Shown here piece after piece: positions 8,978 through 16,497 of a stretch of 64,000 bases of DNA. Position 1 is the first letter of the stretch; the number at the start of each line of letters is the position of its first letter. Location of the stretch: NCBI GenBank assembly GCA_015665455.1, contig JADFAD010000003.1, positions 248,001 to 312,000 on the forward strand, written 5' to 3'. The translations under genes and the position numbers were made by a program. The stretch is from Oceanospirillaceae bacterium (lineage in GTDB: Bacteria > Pseudomonadota > Gammaproteobacteria > Pseudomonadales > Litoribrevibacteraceae). The notes under the pieces are model-generated. The model was given only the letters and a program-made list of their open reading frames with translations. It was not told where the DNA came from and did not search any database.

Positions 8978-9337
8978 TTAAACTAGGACAATATCAGACT
9001 TCATACTGTACAAAACAAATAGGACTTCTTCTTTCTCTCTCTGACCTATATTGTTCTTTTCCAATGCTTCGAGTGCATCATCAAGCACCGCTAAAAACTC
9101 ACCACTGGCGATGTTCATCCCCTTATGAGTGGCCAACATATCCTTACCTTTATACACATCAGGCCCACCTGTTCCTGAAATAAAAAATGTTGCAGCGCCA
9201 TTTTTAACACCTGCAATATCACTCTTTTCATACCGTGTAGATATTCGTGGATTTGATAAATGAATATCCACAATATCACTGGCGATTTTAGTAATACCTT
9301 CCGTACCACCCAGTCTTTCATAAAGAGATGCAGTCAT
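8978..9337 (-). CDS. Group 1 truncated haemoglobin
   Basis: A 119-residue 2/2 globin. It opens with SLYERLGGTEGI, has the glycine-rich turn FFISGTGGPDVYKG and the proximal haem histidine His71 in ATHKGMNI. It belongs to the variant whose B-helix reads IVDIHLSNP, where the usual distal Tyr-B10 position appears to be a non-aromatic residue. Ligand chemistry may therefore differ from classical NO-scavenging members. It is a single-gene unit, convergent with the small membrane-protein gene. The family binds O2 or NO in the cytoplasm; the role here is inferred only. Confidence 0.85.
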   Translation of the reverse strand: MTASLYERLGGTEGITKIASDIVDIHLSNPRISTRYEKSDIAGVKNGAATFFISGTGGPDVYKGKDMLATHKGMNIASGEFLAVLDDALEALEKNNIGQREKEEVLFVLYSMKSDIVLV

Positions 9338-9550
9338 ACTTATATACTCCCACCGTTTGCGTTAAAGGAAGATTAGTACAAACTACACCTCTTATTTTAC
9401 CAGTTAAGAAACCCTGAATTCAGTTAATGGATACTCTAACAGAATGAAATTTCAGACAATTCAGACCCAAAAACAATGAGACGAGAGTCCTAAGAAAAAC
9501 CTTAAAAAGTATGTCTTGCAATATCAGTTCACTTAGTTATTATAAAATTC

Positions 9551-9836
9551 ATGAACACATTAAAAGCAACGATTCAAAACTTATTAAATATCCGTTCTGC
9601 TCGCAGCAACGGTATTTTTTCGTTGCCTAAAGCTCATCCATTACCTGTAGGTAATGTATCTTCATCAACAAAACAGTCCTCTGTTTATTGGTACTTTGCT
9701 GAATATTTCTTTGGTTATTATTTTAGCCAACAGCTGGACCATCGTTGATGAAATAAAAAATTCAACAGGCAGTCCGGCAATACAGCCGACTGCTTAAGAA
9801 CCCCGATCTGCAGTCAGCTGGTCGGGGTTTTTTTAT
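9551..9836 (+). promoter_or_regulatory. Probable transcription attenuator of the DAHP synthase gene, with an aromatic-rich leader peptide
   Basis: A frame from 9551 to 9748 ends in a run with 10 aromatic residues in 13 (residues 46-58, YWYFAEYFFGYYF), the signature of an aromatic amino-acid leader peptide. After it, three mutually exclusive pairings can be drawn. Segment 1, 9733-9739, pairs with 9772-9778. Segment 2, 9769-9778, pairs with 9785-9793. Segment 9788-9793 pairs with 9810-9815 and would disrupt the terminator at 9799-9834. A ribosome stalled early in the aromatic run leaves segment 1 free, favouring readthrough; a ribosome at the stop masks it, favouring termination. Weakness: ATG 9551 has no clear ribosome-binding site, and a TTGCAA/TTATAA promoter (9516-9545) would start transcription at about that ATG, so the true leader start is unresolved. 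Confidence 0.55.
9799..9836 (+). terminator. Rho-independent terminator before DAHP synthase
   Basis: The stem AACCCCGA (9799-9806) pairs with TCGGGGTT (9822-9829) and is followed by a run of seven T (9828-9834). It lies about 70 bases before the start of DAHP synthase with no established gene upstream on this strand, as expected for an attenuator. Confidence 0.85.
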
Positions 9837-9906
9837 GTCAATCATAATTGCCTATTAAGAACATCGCTGGGGACACCAACAAATACATACAAATTAAGGA
9901 ACAACA

Positions 9907-11016
9907 ATGAATACAAACGTCAGCTCTAGCGTAGGCGCTACAACATCAATCACTAAGAGTCTTGCGGTGCGCCCCCTTCCAAGCCCTAGGAACCTGAAAC
10001 ACAACTTACCATTAAGTGATGAGCTTAGTGCGCAAGTGGATCGACAAAGACTACAAATATCAACGCTATTGGCCGGACAAGATGCGAAACAACGTTTATT
10101 AATCATTACTGGGCCTTGTTCTCTGCATGATGAAAAAGCTACGTTGGACTACGGTCGTCGCTTACAGGCGTTAAATGAACAACTATCAGACCGTCTCCTT
10201 ATCGTGATGAGAACTTACGTAGAAAAGCCGAGAACAACCACAGGCTGGAAAGGTTTAGCATACGACCCAGAAAGAGACGGTAACGGAGATATTGAACAAG
10301 GCTTAATTCGTTCGCGGTCACTGCTTTTGAAATTGATTGAAATGGGGTTGCCACTGGCCACAGAAGCACTGAACCCTATGACCATGCTCTACTTAGACGA
10401 TTTAATCAGCTGGACGGCCATTGGTGCACGTACAGCAGAGTCACAAATTCATCGAGAAATGATAAGCCACTTATCTATGCCCGTTGGGATAAAAAACGGA
10501 ACCGACGGTTCTGTGGATACCGCTGTAAACGCAATGATTTCTGCAAGCCGTAGCCACCATTGCTTAGGAACGGATGTGGATGGCAACATCGCTATGCTGG
10601 ATACACCAGGGAATCCCGACACTCACGTTGTTCTACGAGGCGGAAGAAATTTAACAAACTACGATGAAGTGAGCATAGCCAAAACACTGGTTCAACTTAA
10701 CAAGGCGGCTTCTGACAATGAAGTACACCCAAAAGTTATTGTTGATTGCAGTCATGATAATGCTCAAAAGCAGCATGAACGACAAATAGAGATTGCTCAT
10801 GAGGTCGTGAACCAACTTAAAGGGTTCGGTAGCTACAATGAAAATAAAGGCATCGTTGGTTTAATGCTAGAAAGTTACATAGAATCAGGCAAGCAAGGAA
10901 TGGAAGGCATCAATAATGATGGAAACTTAACTTACGGGCTCTCAATCACTGATCCATGTTTAGGCTGGTCACAAACGGAAGCGCTACTCCTCGACCTACA
11001 TAAAAAAATGGGTTAA
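9907..11016 (+). CDS. 3-deoxy-7-phosphoheptulonate (DAHP) synthase, class I
   Basis: A 369-residue enzyme that condenses phosphoenolpyruvate and erythrose 4-phosphate in the first step of the shikimate pathway. It carries the class I AroF/G/H signatures IITGPCSLHD, MRTYVEKPRTTTGWKGL, GIKNGTDG and VDCSHDNAQK, and its length equals that of the E. coli isoenzymes, so it should be feedback-regulated. Which amino acid inhibits it cannot be read safely. AAGGA lies about 8 bases upstream of the ATG. Expression is probably controlled by the terminator and alternative structures at 9769-9834. The gene stands alone; a hairpin follows at 11039-11063. Confidence 0.95.
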   Translation: MNTNVSSSVGATTSITKSLAVRPLPSPRNLKHNLPLSDELSAQVDRQRLQISTLLAGQDAKQRLLIITGPCSLHDEKATLDYGRRLQALNEQLSDRLLIVMRTYVEKPRTTTGWKGLAYDPERDGNGDIEQGLIRSRSLLLKLIEMGLPLATEALNPMTMLYLDDLISWTAIGARTAESQIHREMISHLSMPVGIKNGTDGSVDTAVNAMISASRSHHCLGTDVDGNIAMLDTPGNPDTHVVLRGGRNLTNYDEVSIAKTLVQLNKAASDNEVHPKVIVDCSHDNAQKQHERQIEIAHEVVNQLKGFGSYNENKGIVGLMLESYIESGKQGMEGINNDGNLTYGLSITDPCLGWSQTEALLLDLHKKMG

Positions 11017-11038
11017 TTCATTCACGATAAATCTCATC

Positions 11039-11063
11039 AAAGAGGCACCTAGTGTGTCTCTTT
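11039..11063. terminator. Hairpin between convergent genes
   Basis: AAAGAGGCAC (11039-11048) pairs with GTGTCTCTTT (11054-11063) around a 5-base loop, with one G-T pair. It sits 22 bases after the DAHP synthase stop and just before the stop of the convergent dinB-like gene. There is no long T run, so it is a weak bidirectional terminator at best. Confidence 0.4.
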
Positions 11064-11072
11064 GGTCACTGT

Positions 11073-11579
11073 CTATTCAGTAATGAAACTTGGCATTGCA
11101 GGTATGTCTGTCGCTCCAATGTCTATCCCAAGCTGGTTTAACAAAGTGGTTACTTGCCCTCTATGATGGGTCTGATGATTGAACATATGCAAAACCAAAG
11201 ACCAGTAAGGGCCCGACCGAGTAAGCTTATCCACGTTACTGGTATAACTGAAGATCGCTTCCATTTGAGATGCATCAAACGTATTTACCCAGCGGTCTAT
11301 TTCGTGATCCAGACTGACTCTCTTCTCCGAAAGCATTTCCCAAGAATCAAACACAACCGAACCAATGGATTTTGGTGTGAATTGATCATCTCGCAGTCGT
11401 TCAATCCATGCTAAATCTCCATACACGATATGATCTAAGGTATTGTGAATAGAACCAAAGAATGCACCGGAATTATGTTTACGATCAGCATCAGAAAGTT
11501 CATTACATGCCGAATAGATTTTTTGATTCATCCAACGGTTATATTGTGAAAGCAACTGAAACTGATCAATAAAACTCAT
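11073..11579 (-). CDS. DinB/DUF664-family metal-dependent protein
   Basis: A 168-residue four-helix-bundle protein. The YNRWMNQKIYSAC start, the SIHNTLDHIVYGDLAWIERL helix and the HMFNHQTHHRGQVTTLL helix are the DinB superfamily signatures. The histidines in these (one in the second helix, two in HQTHHRGQ) form the usual metal-binding triad. Members act as thiol-dependent S-transferases or hydrolases, and many have no known substrate. The gene is convergent with DAHP synthase and appears monocistronic. Family firm, role unknown. Confidence 0.85.
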   Translation of the reverse strand: MSFIDQFQLLSQYNRWMNQKIYSACNELSDADRKHNSGAFFGSIHNTLDHIVYGDLAWIERLRDDQFTPKSIGSVVFDSWEMLSEKRVSLDHEIDRWVNTFDASQMEAIFSYTSNVDKLTRSGPYWSLVLHMFNHQTHHRGQVTTLLNQLGIDIGATDIPAMPSFITE

Positions 11580-11619
11580 CCCGTAACCCGATCCCTGAAG
11601 ATTATAATTAATGACAAAC

Positions 11620-11635
11620 AGGCTTTGTTAAGCCT
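11620..11635 (-). terminator. Small hairpin downstream of the DOPA-dioxygenase-like gene
   Basis: AGGCTT-TGTT-AAGCCT forms a perfect 6-bp stem. On the minus strand it is followed by GTTTGT and lies about 55 bases after the stop of the 11689-12051 gene. A weak terminator candidate. Confidence 0.3.
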
Positions 11636-11688
11636 ATGTATAAAAGCATGAAAACCAACTACAAAATCAATTAAGTACAAATCTTATT

Positions 11689-12051
11689 CTACTCACCTTT
11701 TTTAATAAACATCGATAAATTCAATTCAAGTTTATTCCCTAACCAATACGCATATTCAGTATGATCCTTGAAATCATCACCCGTGAGCGCATGAACAAGA
11801 ACAGAAAGCCCGTTACGATTTCCATCCAACCATGAAATGAAATCATCAAAGTGTTTACTGGCAAATGTGATTTGGCAACTCCACATTGGGTGAGGACCTA
11901 CTGGCTTGCGGTGAACACGCCCTACTTTAAGTTCAAACCGCGTAGAAATTTGATGGCATAGTGATTCAGCAAAATCGAAGCTATCCTCATCAAAATATAC
12001 ATGTGCGTGGTAGCCTTTATGAACATTGATAGGCCGCTGAATTTCACTCAT
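11689..12051 (-). CDS. DOPA 4,5-dioxygenase family protein
   Basis: A 120-residue protein matching the DOPA 4,5-dioxygenase-like family: HKGYHAHVYFDE with the HxH pair (His15, His17) at the N-terminus, RVHRKPVGPHPMWSCQ in the centre and SVLVHALTGDDFKDHTEYAYWLG near the C-terminus. These histidines are the expected non-haem iron ligands of an extradiol-type oxygenase. Bacterial members are small, cytoplasmic and mostly of unknown substrate. It lies about 85 bases downstream of the DUF523 gene on the same strand and may be cotranscribed. Family confident. Confidence 0.85.
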   Translation of the reverse strand: MSEIQRPINVHKGYHAHVYFDEDSFDFAESLCHQISTRFELKVGRVHRKPVGPHPMWSCQITFASKHFDDFISWLDGNRNGLSVLVHALTGDDFKDHTEYAYWLGNKLELNLSMFIKKGE

Positions 12052-12135
12052 GGTTAATACCTTTAGATAGTGTTTTGAAGGTCATAGATGGATGAATAAT
12101 CACTAAGATCGACACCATTACCTAAGTTAGTAAAC

Positions 12136-12648
12136 CTACGACTGAGATAGTTTCAAAATCGTCTGGGCTGCGGCCTCTATTGAATGTTGGCTGAAAACTT
12201 GGATTCCATTTTCTTTTAATAAAGCGGCAGTGACCCCTTCACCTTGGATCTTTTCCCCAGTAAATGTTCCATCATAAATAGTTGTGCTGCCACAAGAGGG
12301 GCTAGATTCAGAGAGGATCGCAACTTTAATCCCGTGTTTCTTACATAAAGAAAGTGCAATCGAAGCGCCTTCCTCAAAATAATTCGTCACGTCCGTCCCC
12401 TCTACATCAATCACTTTGGCCGTCCCGTCTAGTACACGGTAGCCCCCGCCATTTGATATTTCTGCGGGCGGCCTTGGGGTATTCATCCCACCGTCTACTT
12501 CAGGACAAACGGACACAATGCGTCCTTCCGCCTGCCAATCCTGAATTATTTGATCTAATACAGTTAAAGTATTGCCGTCATAACGAACACGCTTACCAAG
12601 AAGGCACGCACTGACCAATATTTTCTCTACTCGCTTCATGTTCATCAA
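12136..12648 (-). CDS. DUF523 family protein
   Basis: A 170-residue protein of the DUF523 (YbbK-like) family, with the conserved motifs KILVSACLLGKRVRYDG, VCPEVDGGMNTPRPPAEI and LSESSPSCGSTTIYDGTFTG. The conserved cysteines in SACLLG, VCPEV and SPSCGS suggest a metal or Fe-S site, but the biochemical role is not established for the family. The length is that of a stand-alone DUF523 domain. Its upstream neighbour zapB is separated by a strong terminator, so it has its own promoter. Confidence 0.85.
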   Translation of the reverse strand: MMNMKRVEKILVSACLLGKRVRYDGNTLTVLDQIIQDWQAEGRIVSVCPEVDGGMNTPRPPAEISNGGGYRVLDGTAKVIDVEGTDVTNYFEEGASIALSLCKKHGIKVAILSESSPSCGSTTIYDGTFTGEKIQGEGVTAALLKENGIQVFSQHSIEAAAQTILKLSQS

Positions 12649-12711
12649 ACCTGCTTACTGCTCTGGGTTACCAAACTATTGGAACAAGGTTTCTACATAG
12701 AATATAGGCAT

Positions 12712-12745
12712 AAAAAAGCCATTGTATCGAGCAATACAATGGCTT
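12712..12745 (-). terminator. Rho-independent terminator of zapB
   Basis: A perfect 12-bp stem, AAGCCATTGTAT (12716-12727) with ATACAATGGCTT (12734-12745), has a 6-base loop. On the minus strand it is followed by a T run (12712-12717), so it ends the zapB transcript. Confidence 0.85.
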
Positions 12746-12819
12746 AATTTAATAACGTTGCCTTCTGAAATACATAAAAGTTAAAACTGCTAATCGCAAC
12801 AACGTTTAAAATGACAACA

Positions 12820-13035
12820 TTAACCCTGCTGTTGAGCCTCAGACTCGCTGCTATCAAACTGACTTAATAAACTCGTCACTTTAGTTTCCCAAGAATTCTT
12901 TTGATCACTGAGGTCAACATTATCTTTTTTTAGCTCAGCTATTTCTTCTTTTAGCTCATCGTTTTCCATGTTCAGTAACTCGATAGTTTCCAGAGCAAGG
13001 ATAACTTTTTCTTCCAGCTTGTTCAGTAAGTCCAT
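12820..13035 (-). CDS. zapB: Cell-division protein ZapB
   Basis: A 71-residue protein that is almost entirely coiled coil (MDLLNKLEEKVILALETIEL, then heptads of Leu and Ile with Glu/Lys), with a short acidic, Gln-rich tail. This is the ZapB pattern: a small abundant protein that forms filaments and stabilises the Z ring together with ZapA. I chose the ATG at 13035, which has GAG about 9 bases upstream, over an in-frame TTG four codons earlier. Monocistronic, with a strong terminator downstream. Confidence 0.8.
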   Translation of the reverse strand: MDLLNKLEEKVILALETIELLNMENDELKEEIAELKKDNVDLSDQKNSWETKVTSLLSQFDSSESEAQQQG

Positions 13036-13176
13036 AAATAATCTCAAATTATATTAAAAAACGGTTGGATCATAATCGTCGCTATAAGTTCAGGCAAGAT
13101 GAATTTGCAAGATATCAACATTGAACAAGCATTGGTCTTAACAAAGCAGAAAAATGGTTAGAAAAGCATCATTCAC

Positions 13177-13326
13177 TTAAGTAATTAGCGGCTTAAACAT
13201 AATAAACGAATCCACAGATCCGAATTTATTATGGTTATATGCATAGGTTTCCTGAGCGGCTACGATGTCTTTGAATACAGGCCAAAACAACTTGAAATCA
13301 TCTTGGTTCATTTCTGTTATTTTCAT
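13177..13326 (-). pseudogene. Truncated GNAT acetyltransferase remnant
   Basis: A 49-residue frame that starts at an ATG with a perfect GGGAG ribosome-binding site. The first 33 or so residues (MKITEMNQDDFKLFWPVFKD, then IVAAQETYAYN) match the N-terminal strand and helix of GNAT-family acetyltransferases such as the ETYAY group. The rest of the fold, including the acetyl-CoA-binding loop, is missing; after ETYAYNHN the sequence diverges and stops. Reading on across 13060-13176 in other frames shows no obvious remainder. It is either a decayed gene or a rare short peptide kept by its good translation start. Confidence 0.55.
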
Positions 13327-13365
13327 AAGACTCCCAAACACTTGATTAACCGTATTCAAGCGGAC

Positions 13366-13385
13366 CGGCTCGCGTAAACGAGCCG
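13366..13385 (-). terminator. Hairpin downstream of serC
   Basis: CGGCTCG (13366-13372) pairs perfectly with CGAGCCG (13379-13385) around CGTAAA, 27 bases after the serC stop. It has no T run, so it may need Rho or act as a 3'-end stabiliser. Confidence 0.4.
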
Positions 13386-13411
13386 AACCATCGGGCTAAC
13401 CAAATATCCAA

Positions 13412-14527
13412 CTACTTTACTACGGTCGAATACGCCCAGCTGAGCCAAGGCATTAAGGCTTCAAGATCCGTAGCTTCAACGGTTGCACCACACCAAATAC
13501 GTAAACCATCAGGCGCATCACGATAAGAACCAATATCAAACGCCACTTGTTCATCCGTCAGTAACTTAATCATTTGTTTAACTTGATCAGAAGTGGCATC
13601 AACGATTAAACAAACGCCCGTGTTGGACACGGTAGATTCATCTTGTGCCAAGAAAGAAATCCATTCATTTTCAGCCACGAATGACTTCAAAACAGATAAG
13701 TTCTCTTCCGATTTTGCAATGGTTGCAGGTAAGCCGCCAAGTTCTTTAACCCAATTGAGGGCATCAAGATAGTCGGCAACAGCCAACATAGAAGGAGTAT
13801 TGATCGTAGCGCCTTTAAAAATACCTTCTATGAGTTTCCCTCCTTTGGTCATTCTGAATATCTTGGGCAGAGGCCATGGTGGGTTGTAACTTTCAAGGCG
13901 AGCAACTGCCCTAGGGCTAAGAATTAACATGCCATGAGCGCCTTCACCGCCCAGAACCTTCTGCCAAGAAAAGGTAACAACATCCAGCTTGTCCCAAGGC
14001 ATATCCATAGCAAAGACCGCAGACGTCGCATCACAAATGGTCAATCCGGCTCGATCATCTGCGATCCAATCGCCATTCGTTAACTTTACACCCGACGTTG
14101 TACCATTCCATGTGAAAACAACATCATGATCAAAATTCACTTCATCTAAATTTGGTAGTTTCCCATAATCAGCCCCAAGAGAACGTACATTATCCAATTT
14201 AAGCTGAGTCGTAATGTCTGTATGCCATTCAGAACCAAAAGACTCCCAGTGCATGATATCAACAGGACGTTCACCCAGTAGAGACCAAAGCGCCATTTCC
14301 ACTGCACCCGTATCAGAAGCAGGAACAATACCAACGCGATACCCTTCTGGTACACCAAGCAATTCAGCCGTTTCATCACACGCTCGTTGTAACGTAGCCT
14401 TACCAATGGTTGAGCGATGAGATCGGCCTAACGTGGAAAGATCTAAAGCATTAACATCGTAACCAGGACGCTTACTGCAAGGTCCAGACGCAAAATTTGG
14501 ATTAGTCGGTTTAACCTGAGGTTTCAT
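13412..14527 (-). CDS. serC: Phosphoserine aminotransferase
   Basis: A 371-residue PLP enzyme that converts 3-phosphohydroxypyruvate and glutamate to phosphoserine and 2-oxoglutarate, the second step of serine synthesis. It belongs to the divergent SerC type common in Alphaproteobacteria and some archaea: [12 protein letters not shown] at the N-terminus, THRS-like [11 protein letters not shown], and the PLP lysine in [16 protein letters not shown] (about residues 185-200). The usual gammaproteobacterial SerC looks different, so the gene may have been acquired laterally or may reflect an old lineage difference. Monocistronic, with a hairpin after it. Confidence 0.9.
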   Translation of the reverse strand: MKPQVKPTNPNFASGPCSKRPGYDVNALDLSTLGRSHRSTIGKATLQRACDETAELLGVPEGYRVGIVPASDTGAVEMALWSLLGERPVDIMHWESFGSEWHTDITTQLKLDNVRSLGADYGKLPNLDEVNFDHDVVFTWNGTTSGVKLTNGDWIADDRAGLTICDATSAVFAMDMPWDKLDVVTFSWQKVLGGEGAHGMLILSPRAVARLESYNPPWPLPKIFRMTKGGKLIEGIFKGATINTPSMLAVADYLDALNWVKELGGLPATIAKSEENLSVLKSFVAENEWISFLAQDESTVSNTGVCLIVDATSDQVKQMIKLLTDEQVAFDIGSYRDAPDGLRIWCGATVEATDLEALMPWLSWAYSTVVK

Positions 14528-14619
14528 TGTTTTCCTTGGAACTGAGATCGAGAGAAAAATAATTCGCTAAGGATCTCAAACCTTGGGAGTAATGACCAGC
14601 AGTAAGCCTTAAACTCACT

Positions 14620-14648
14620 AAAAATTCCTCTGCTGAACAACAGAGGAA
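14620..14648 (-). terminator. Rho-independent terminator of the DUF1330 gene
   Basis: TTCCTCTG (14625-14632) pairs with CAGAGGAA (14641-14648). On the minus strand it is followed by TTTTT (14620-14624), just after the stop of the 14678-14956 gene. Confidence 0.75.
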
Positions 14649-14677
14649 CCGTTTAAGAAGAAATACGCTCTAATGCA

Positions 14678-14956
14678 TCAACCAATTAAATGAAATTGGC
14701 TGTCCATACCTTCATTACGGACAGGGATTATTTCTTGATAAGCGTCCGAGTTATACCAATTAATTGCACTCTCTCGATCAGGAAATTGAATCACAACTTT
14801 TGTTTGAAACTCGGAACCCCCATGCAATGATTCAATAGGTCCTTTGGCAAGAAACTCACCACCAAAAGGCACTAATGTTCCGCCTGACAGGCTCCCGTAA
14901 AGACCAAGCTTTTCTTTATCCGTAGGCGTTAAATCAACAATTACTAAAGCAGCCAT
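14678..14956 (-). CDS. DUF1330 family protein, copy 1
   Basis: A 92-residue ferredoxin-fold alpha-beta barrel protein of the DUF1330 family: AALVIVDLTPTDKEKLGLY, GGEFLAKGPIESLHG, VIQFPDRESAINWYNSDAYQ and a C-terminal GMDSQFHLIG. A close paralogue is encoded at 31665-31943. The family resembles small dimeric ABM-type monooxygenases, but no catalytic role is fixed. The gene is transcribed divergently from a LysR regulator, with a perfect 21-base palindrome between them (14985-15005), so it is probably that regulator's target. Confidence 0.85.
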   Translation of the reverse strand: MAALVIVDLTPTDKEKLGLYGSLSGGTLVPFGGEFLAKGPIESLHGGSEFQTKVVIQFPDRESAINWYNSDAYQEIIPVRNEGMDSQFHLIG

Positions 14957-14984
14957 TTACTCATTTCCTTCAATTGATAAATAC

Positions 14985-15005
14985 ATTAAGCAGTTGCTGC
15001 TTAAT
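14985..15005. promoter_or_regulatory. ATTAAGCAG-N3-CTGCTTAAT palindrome, candidate LysR operator
   Basis: A perfect 9-bp inverted repeat with a 3-base centre lies in the 120-base gap between the divergent DUF1330 gene and its LysR neighbour. LysR-type regulators bind dyads of this kind (T-N11-A). Seen directly; binding inferred from position. Confidence 0.55.
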
Positions 15006-15076
15006 TAAGTTGACACAGAATATAAAGGAGCTAATCATTAAACAATAACTATCAAATTAACTGAGTGTTTAAATAA

Positions 15077-15991
15077 ATGAACAGTGTGAAGTTACTCCCC
15101 TCCCTTCTTATTTTTGCTGAAGTTGCAAACAAACAATCGTTTACTGGCGCAGCAAAACACTTAGGGATGAGTAAGTCAGCAATCAGCCAACAAATCACAC
15201 GTTTAGAAAAGGATATTGGCCAGCAACTACTTTCGCGCAATACACGAGGAATGTCCCTTACTGCGGCGGGAAAACGTCTCCTCGGAAGATGTGAACTACT
15301 CAGAGATCAAGTTGATCTCGCTTTGGATGAGATCAATGACAGTAAAGAAGAGCCGTCGGGGGTTTTAGCTCTGACCATTCCACACTCATGCGAAAAAGAT
15401 ATTGTTATACCTGCACTCAGGCAGTTGTGCCTAGAATTCCCCAAAATACAGCCCGACTTACTGGTTACAGATCAACCTACGGATCTAATCCAGAACAATT
15501 TAGACATTGCTATCTATGCAGGGGAACTGAAAGACAGTAATTATCGAGCACTACCCATAGGGACATGCAGTGAAATATTCTGTGCATCACCCCATTATGT
15601 ACAAAAACACACACCCATAAAAAAGAAAGAAGACTTACTCACCCACAGAGTCATCGGTAACTTATGGCAAAAAAACCCTCTCTCAGTGTTCAAGAACAGC
15701 GCATTAACGGAAAAAGAAACCATTAACCTAGAATACTTTGCGAAAACAAACGCATTACCAAGTGCTCTGGAGATGATCACCAATGATATGGGCATCTCAT
15801 TACTGCCTGAGTTTGTAGTACAGCAAAGTATGCATGAAGGTCGAGTTATTAGAGTATTAGAGGACTACCAAGGAACACAGTGGCCATTTTATTTGGTTCA
15901 TCGTTTTCAGGGTGACAAGCCCATTCATGTCACCCGCTTGTATCAATTAATTAAGCATTTCTTTGCAAAAGCAAACGCAAAGAGTGGGTAA
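15077..15991 (+). CDS. LysR-type regulator, divergent from DUF1330 copy 1
   Basis: A 304-residue LysR regulator. The N-terminal winged helix-turn-helix (GAAKHLGMSKSAISQQITRL) is followed by the linker LLSRNTRGMSLTAAGKRLL and a periplasmic-binding-like effector domain (about residues 90-300). It is closely related to the LysR encoded at 35518-36462, with very similar recognition helices and the shared -NNLDIA- and -LKDS-YRA- segments. Both lie near a DUF1330 gene, suggesting a duplicated DUF1330-LysR module. Its 3' end meets that of rraB with only one base between. Effector unknown. Confidence 0.88.
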   Translation: MNSVKLLPSLLIFAEVANKQSFTGAAKHLGMSKSAISQQITRLEKDIGQQLLSRNTRGMSLTAAGKRLLGRCELLRDQVDLALDEINDSKEEPSGVLALTIPHSCEKDIVIPALRQLCLEFPKIQPDLLVTDQPTDLIQNNLDIAIYAGELKDSNYRALPIGTCSEIFCASPHYVQKHTPIKKKEDLLTHRVIGNLWQKNPLSVFKNSALTEKETINLEYFAKTNALPSALEMITNDMGISLLPEFVVQQSMHEGRVIRVLEDYQGTQWPFYLVHRFQGDKPIHVTRLYQLIKHFFAKANAKSG

Positions 15992-15992
15992 A

Positions 15993-16361
15993 CTATTCTT
16001 CAACAGGGCCTACATCCATACCATCATAAGATTCAATGCCCACTTCATGAGCAAGAATGAACAATGAATCATTTCGCTTATCTAAGGACGTACTGTCATG
16101 GATCTCAGTCTTTTCCACATGAAGATAAAACTTATCTGGATCACTCGGGTTTTCTTTTCGTTCTTGGAAAATATCAACTAATTGATATCCCATCTCAACA
16201 AGCGTTGAAGCAAGCGTTTCAAGTTTTTTTGTATCTGTATCGGTAAAAAAGTAGCCCCAGAGAAGTGGTTTAGACATATCCCACTGGCCCGCTTCACGAA
16301 TACTTTCAAACATTTCATCAAGTTGAGCTTTTGTAATAGTTTTGCCTGGCACGTTTGTCAT
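15993..16361 (-). CDS. rraB: Ribonuclease E inhibitor RraB
   Basis: A 122-residue acidic cytoplasmic protein with the RraB fold signatures LLWGYFFTDTDTKKLETLA, MGYQLVDIFQ, FYLHVEKTEIH and the near-invariant C-terminal GIESYDGMDVGPV. RraB binds the C-terminal scaffold of RNase E and modulates degradosome composition and mRNA decay. The length is normal (E. coli RraB is about 138 residues). It is convergent with the LysR gene with no room for a separate terminator, so some antisense overlap of 3' ends is likely. Confidence 0.9.
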   Translation of the reverse strand: MTNVPGKTITKAQLDEMFESIREAGQWDMSKPLLWGYFFTDTDTKKLETLASTLVEMGYQLVDIFQERKENPSDPDKFYLHVEKTEIHDSTSLDKRNDSLFILAHEVGIESYDGMDVGPVEE

Positions 16362-16497
16362 GTTAAACCCGTTATTTCAGTGATACATAGAGACTTAAAT
16401 CACTAGCCTCCTACTTTAGGAAGGCACTGTAACCCAGAATTATTTTTTCTCAAAACAACTTAACCTAACAACCCACATATAATGATGAGAGCGCCTC

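Noticed and set aside
8911-9183. 90-residue plus-strand frame antisense to the truncated haemoglobin gene
   Set aside because: It lies opposite a clear globin gene, has no family features and is explained as a shadow frame.
9654-9797. Small hydrophobic frame MYLHQQNSPLFIGTLL... overlapping the aromatic leader frame
   Set aside because: AGG is too close to its ATG and translation to 9797 would run through all the attenuator stems, which does not fit their logic. It is kept only as a competing reading that comparative data could revive.
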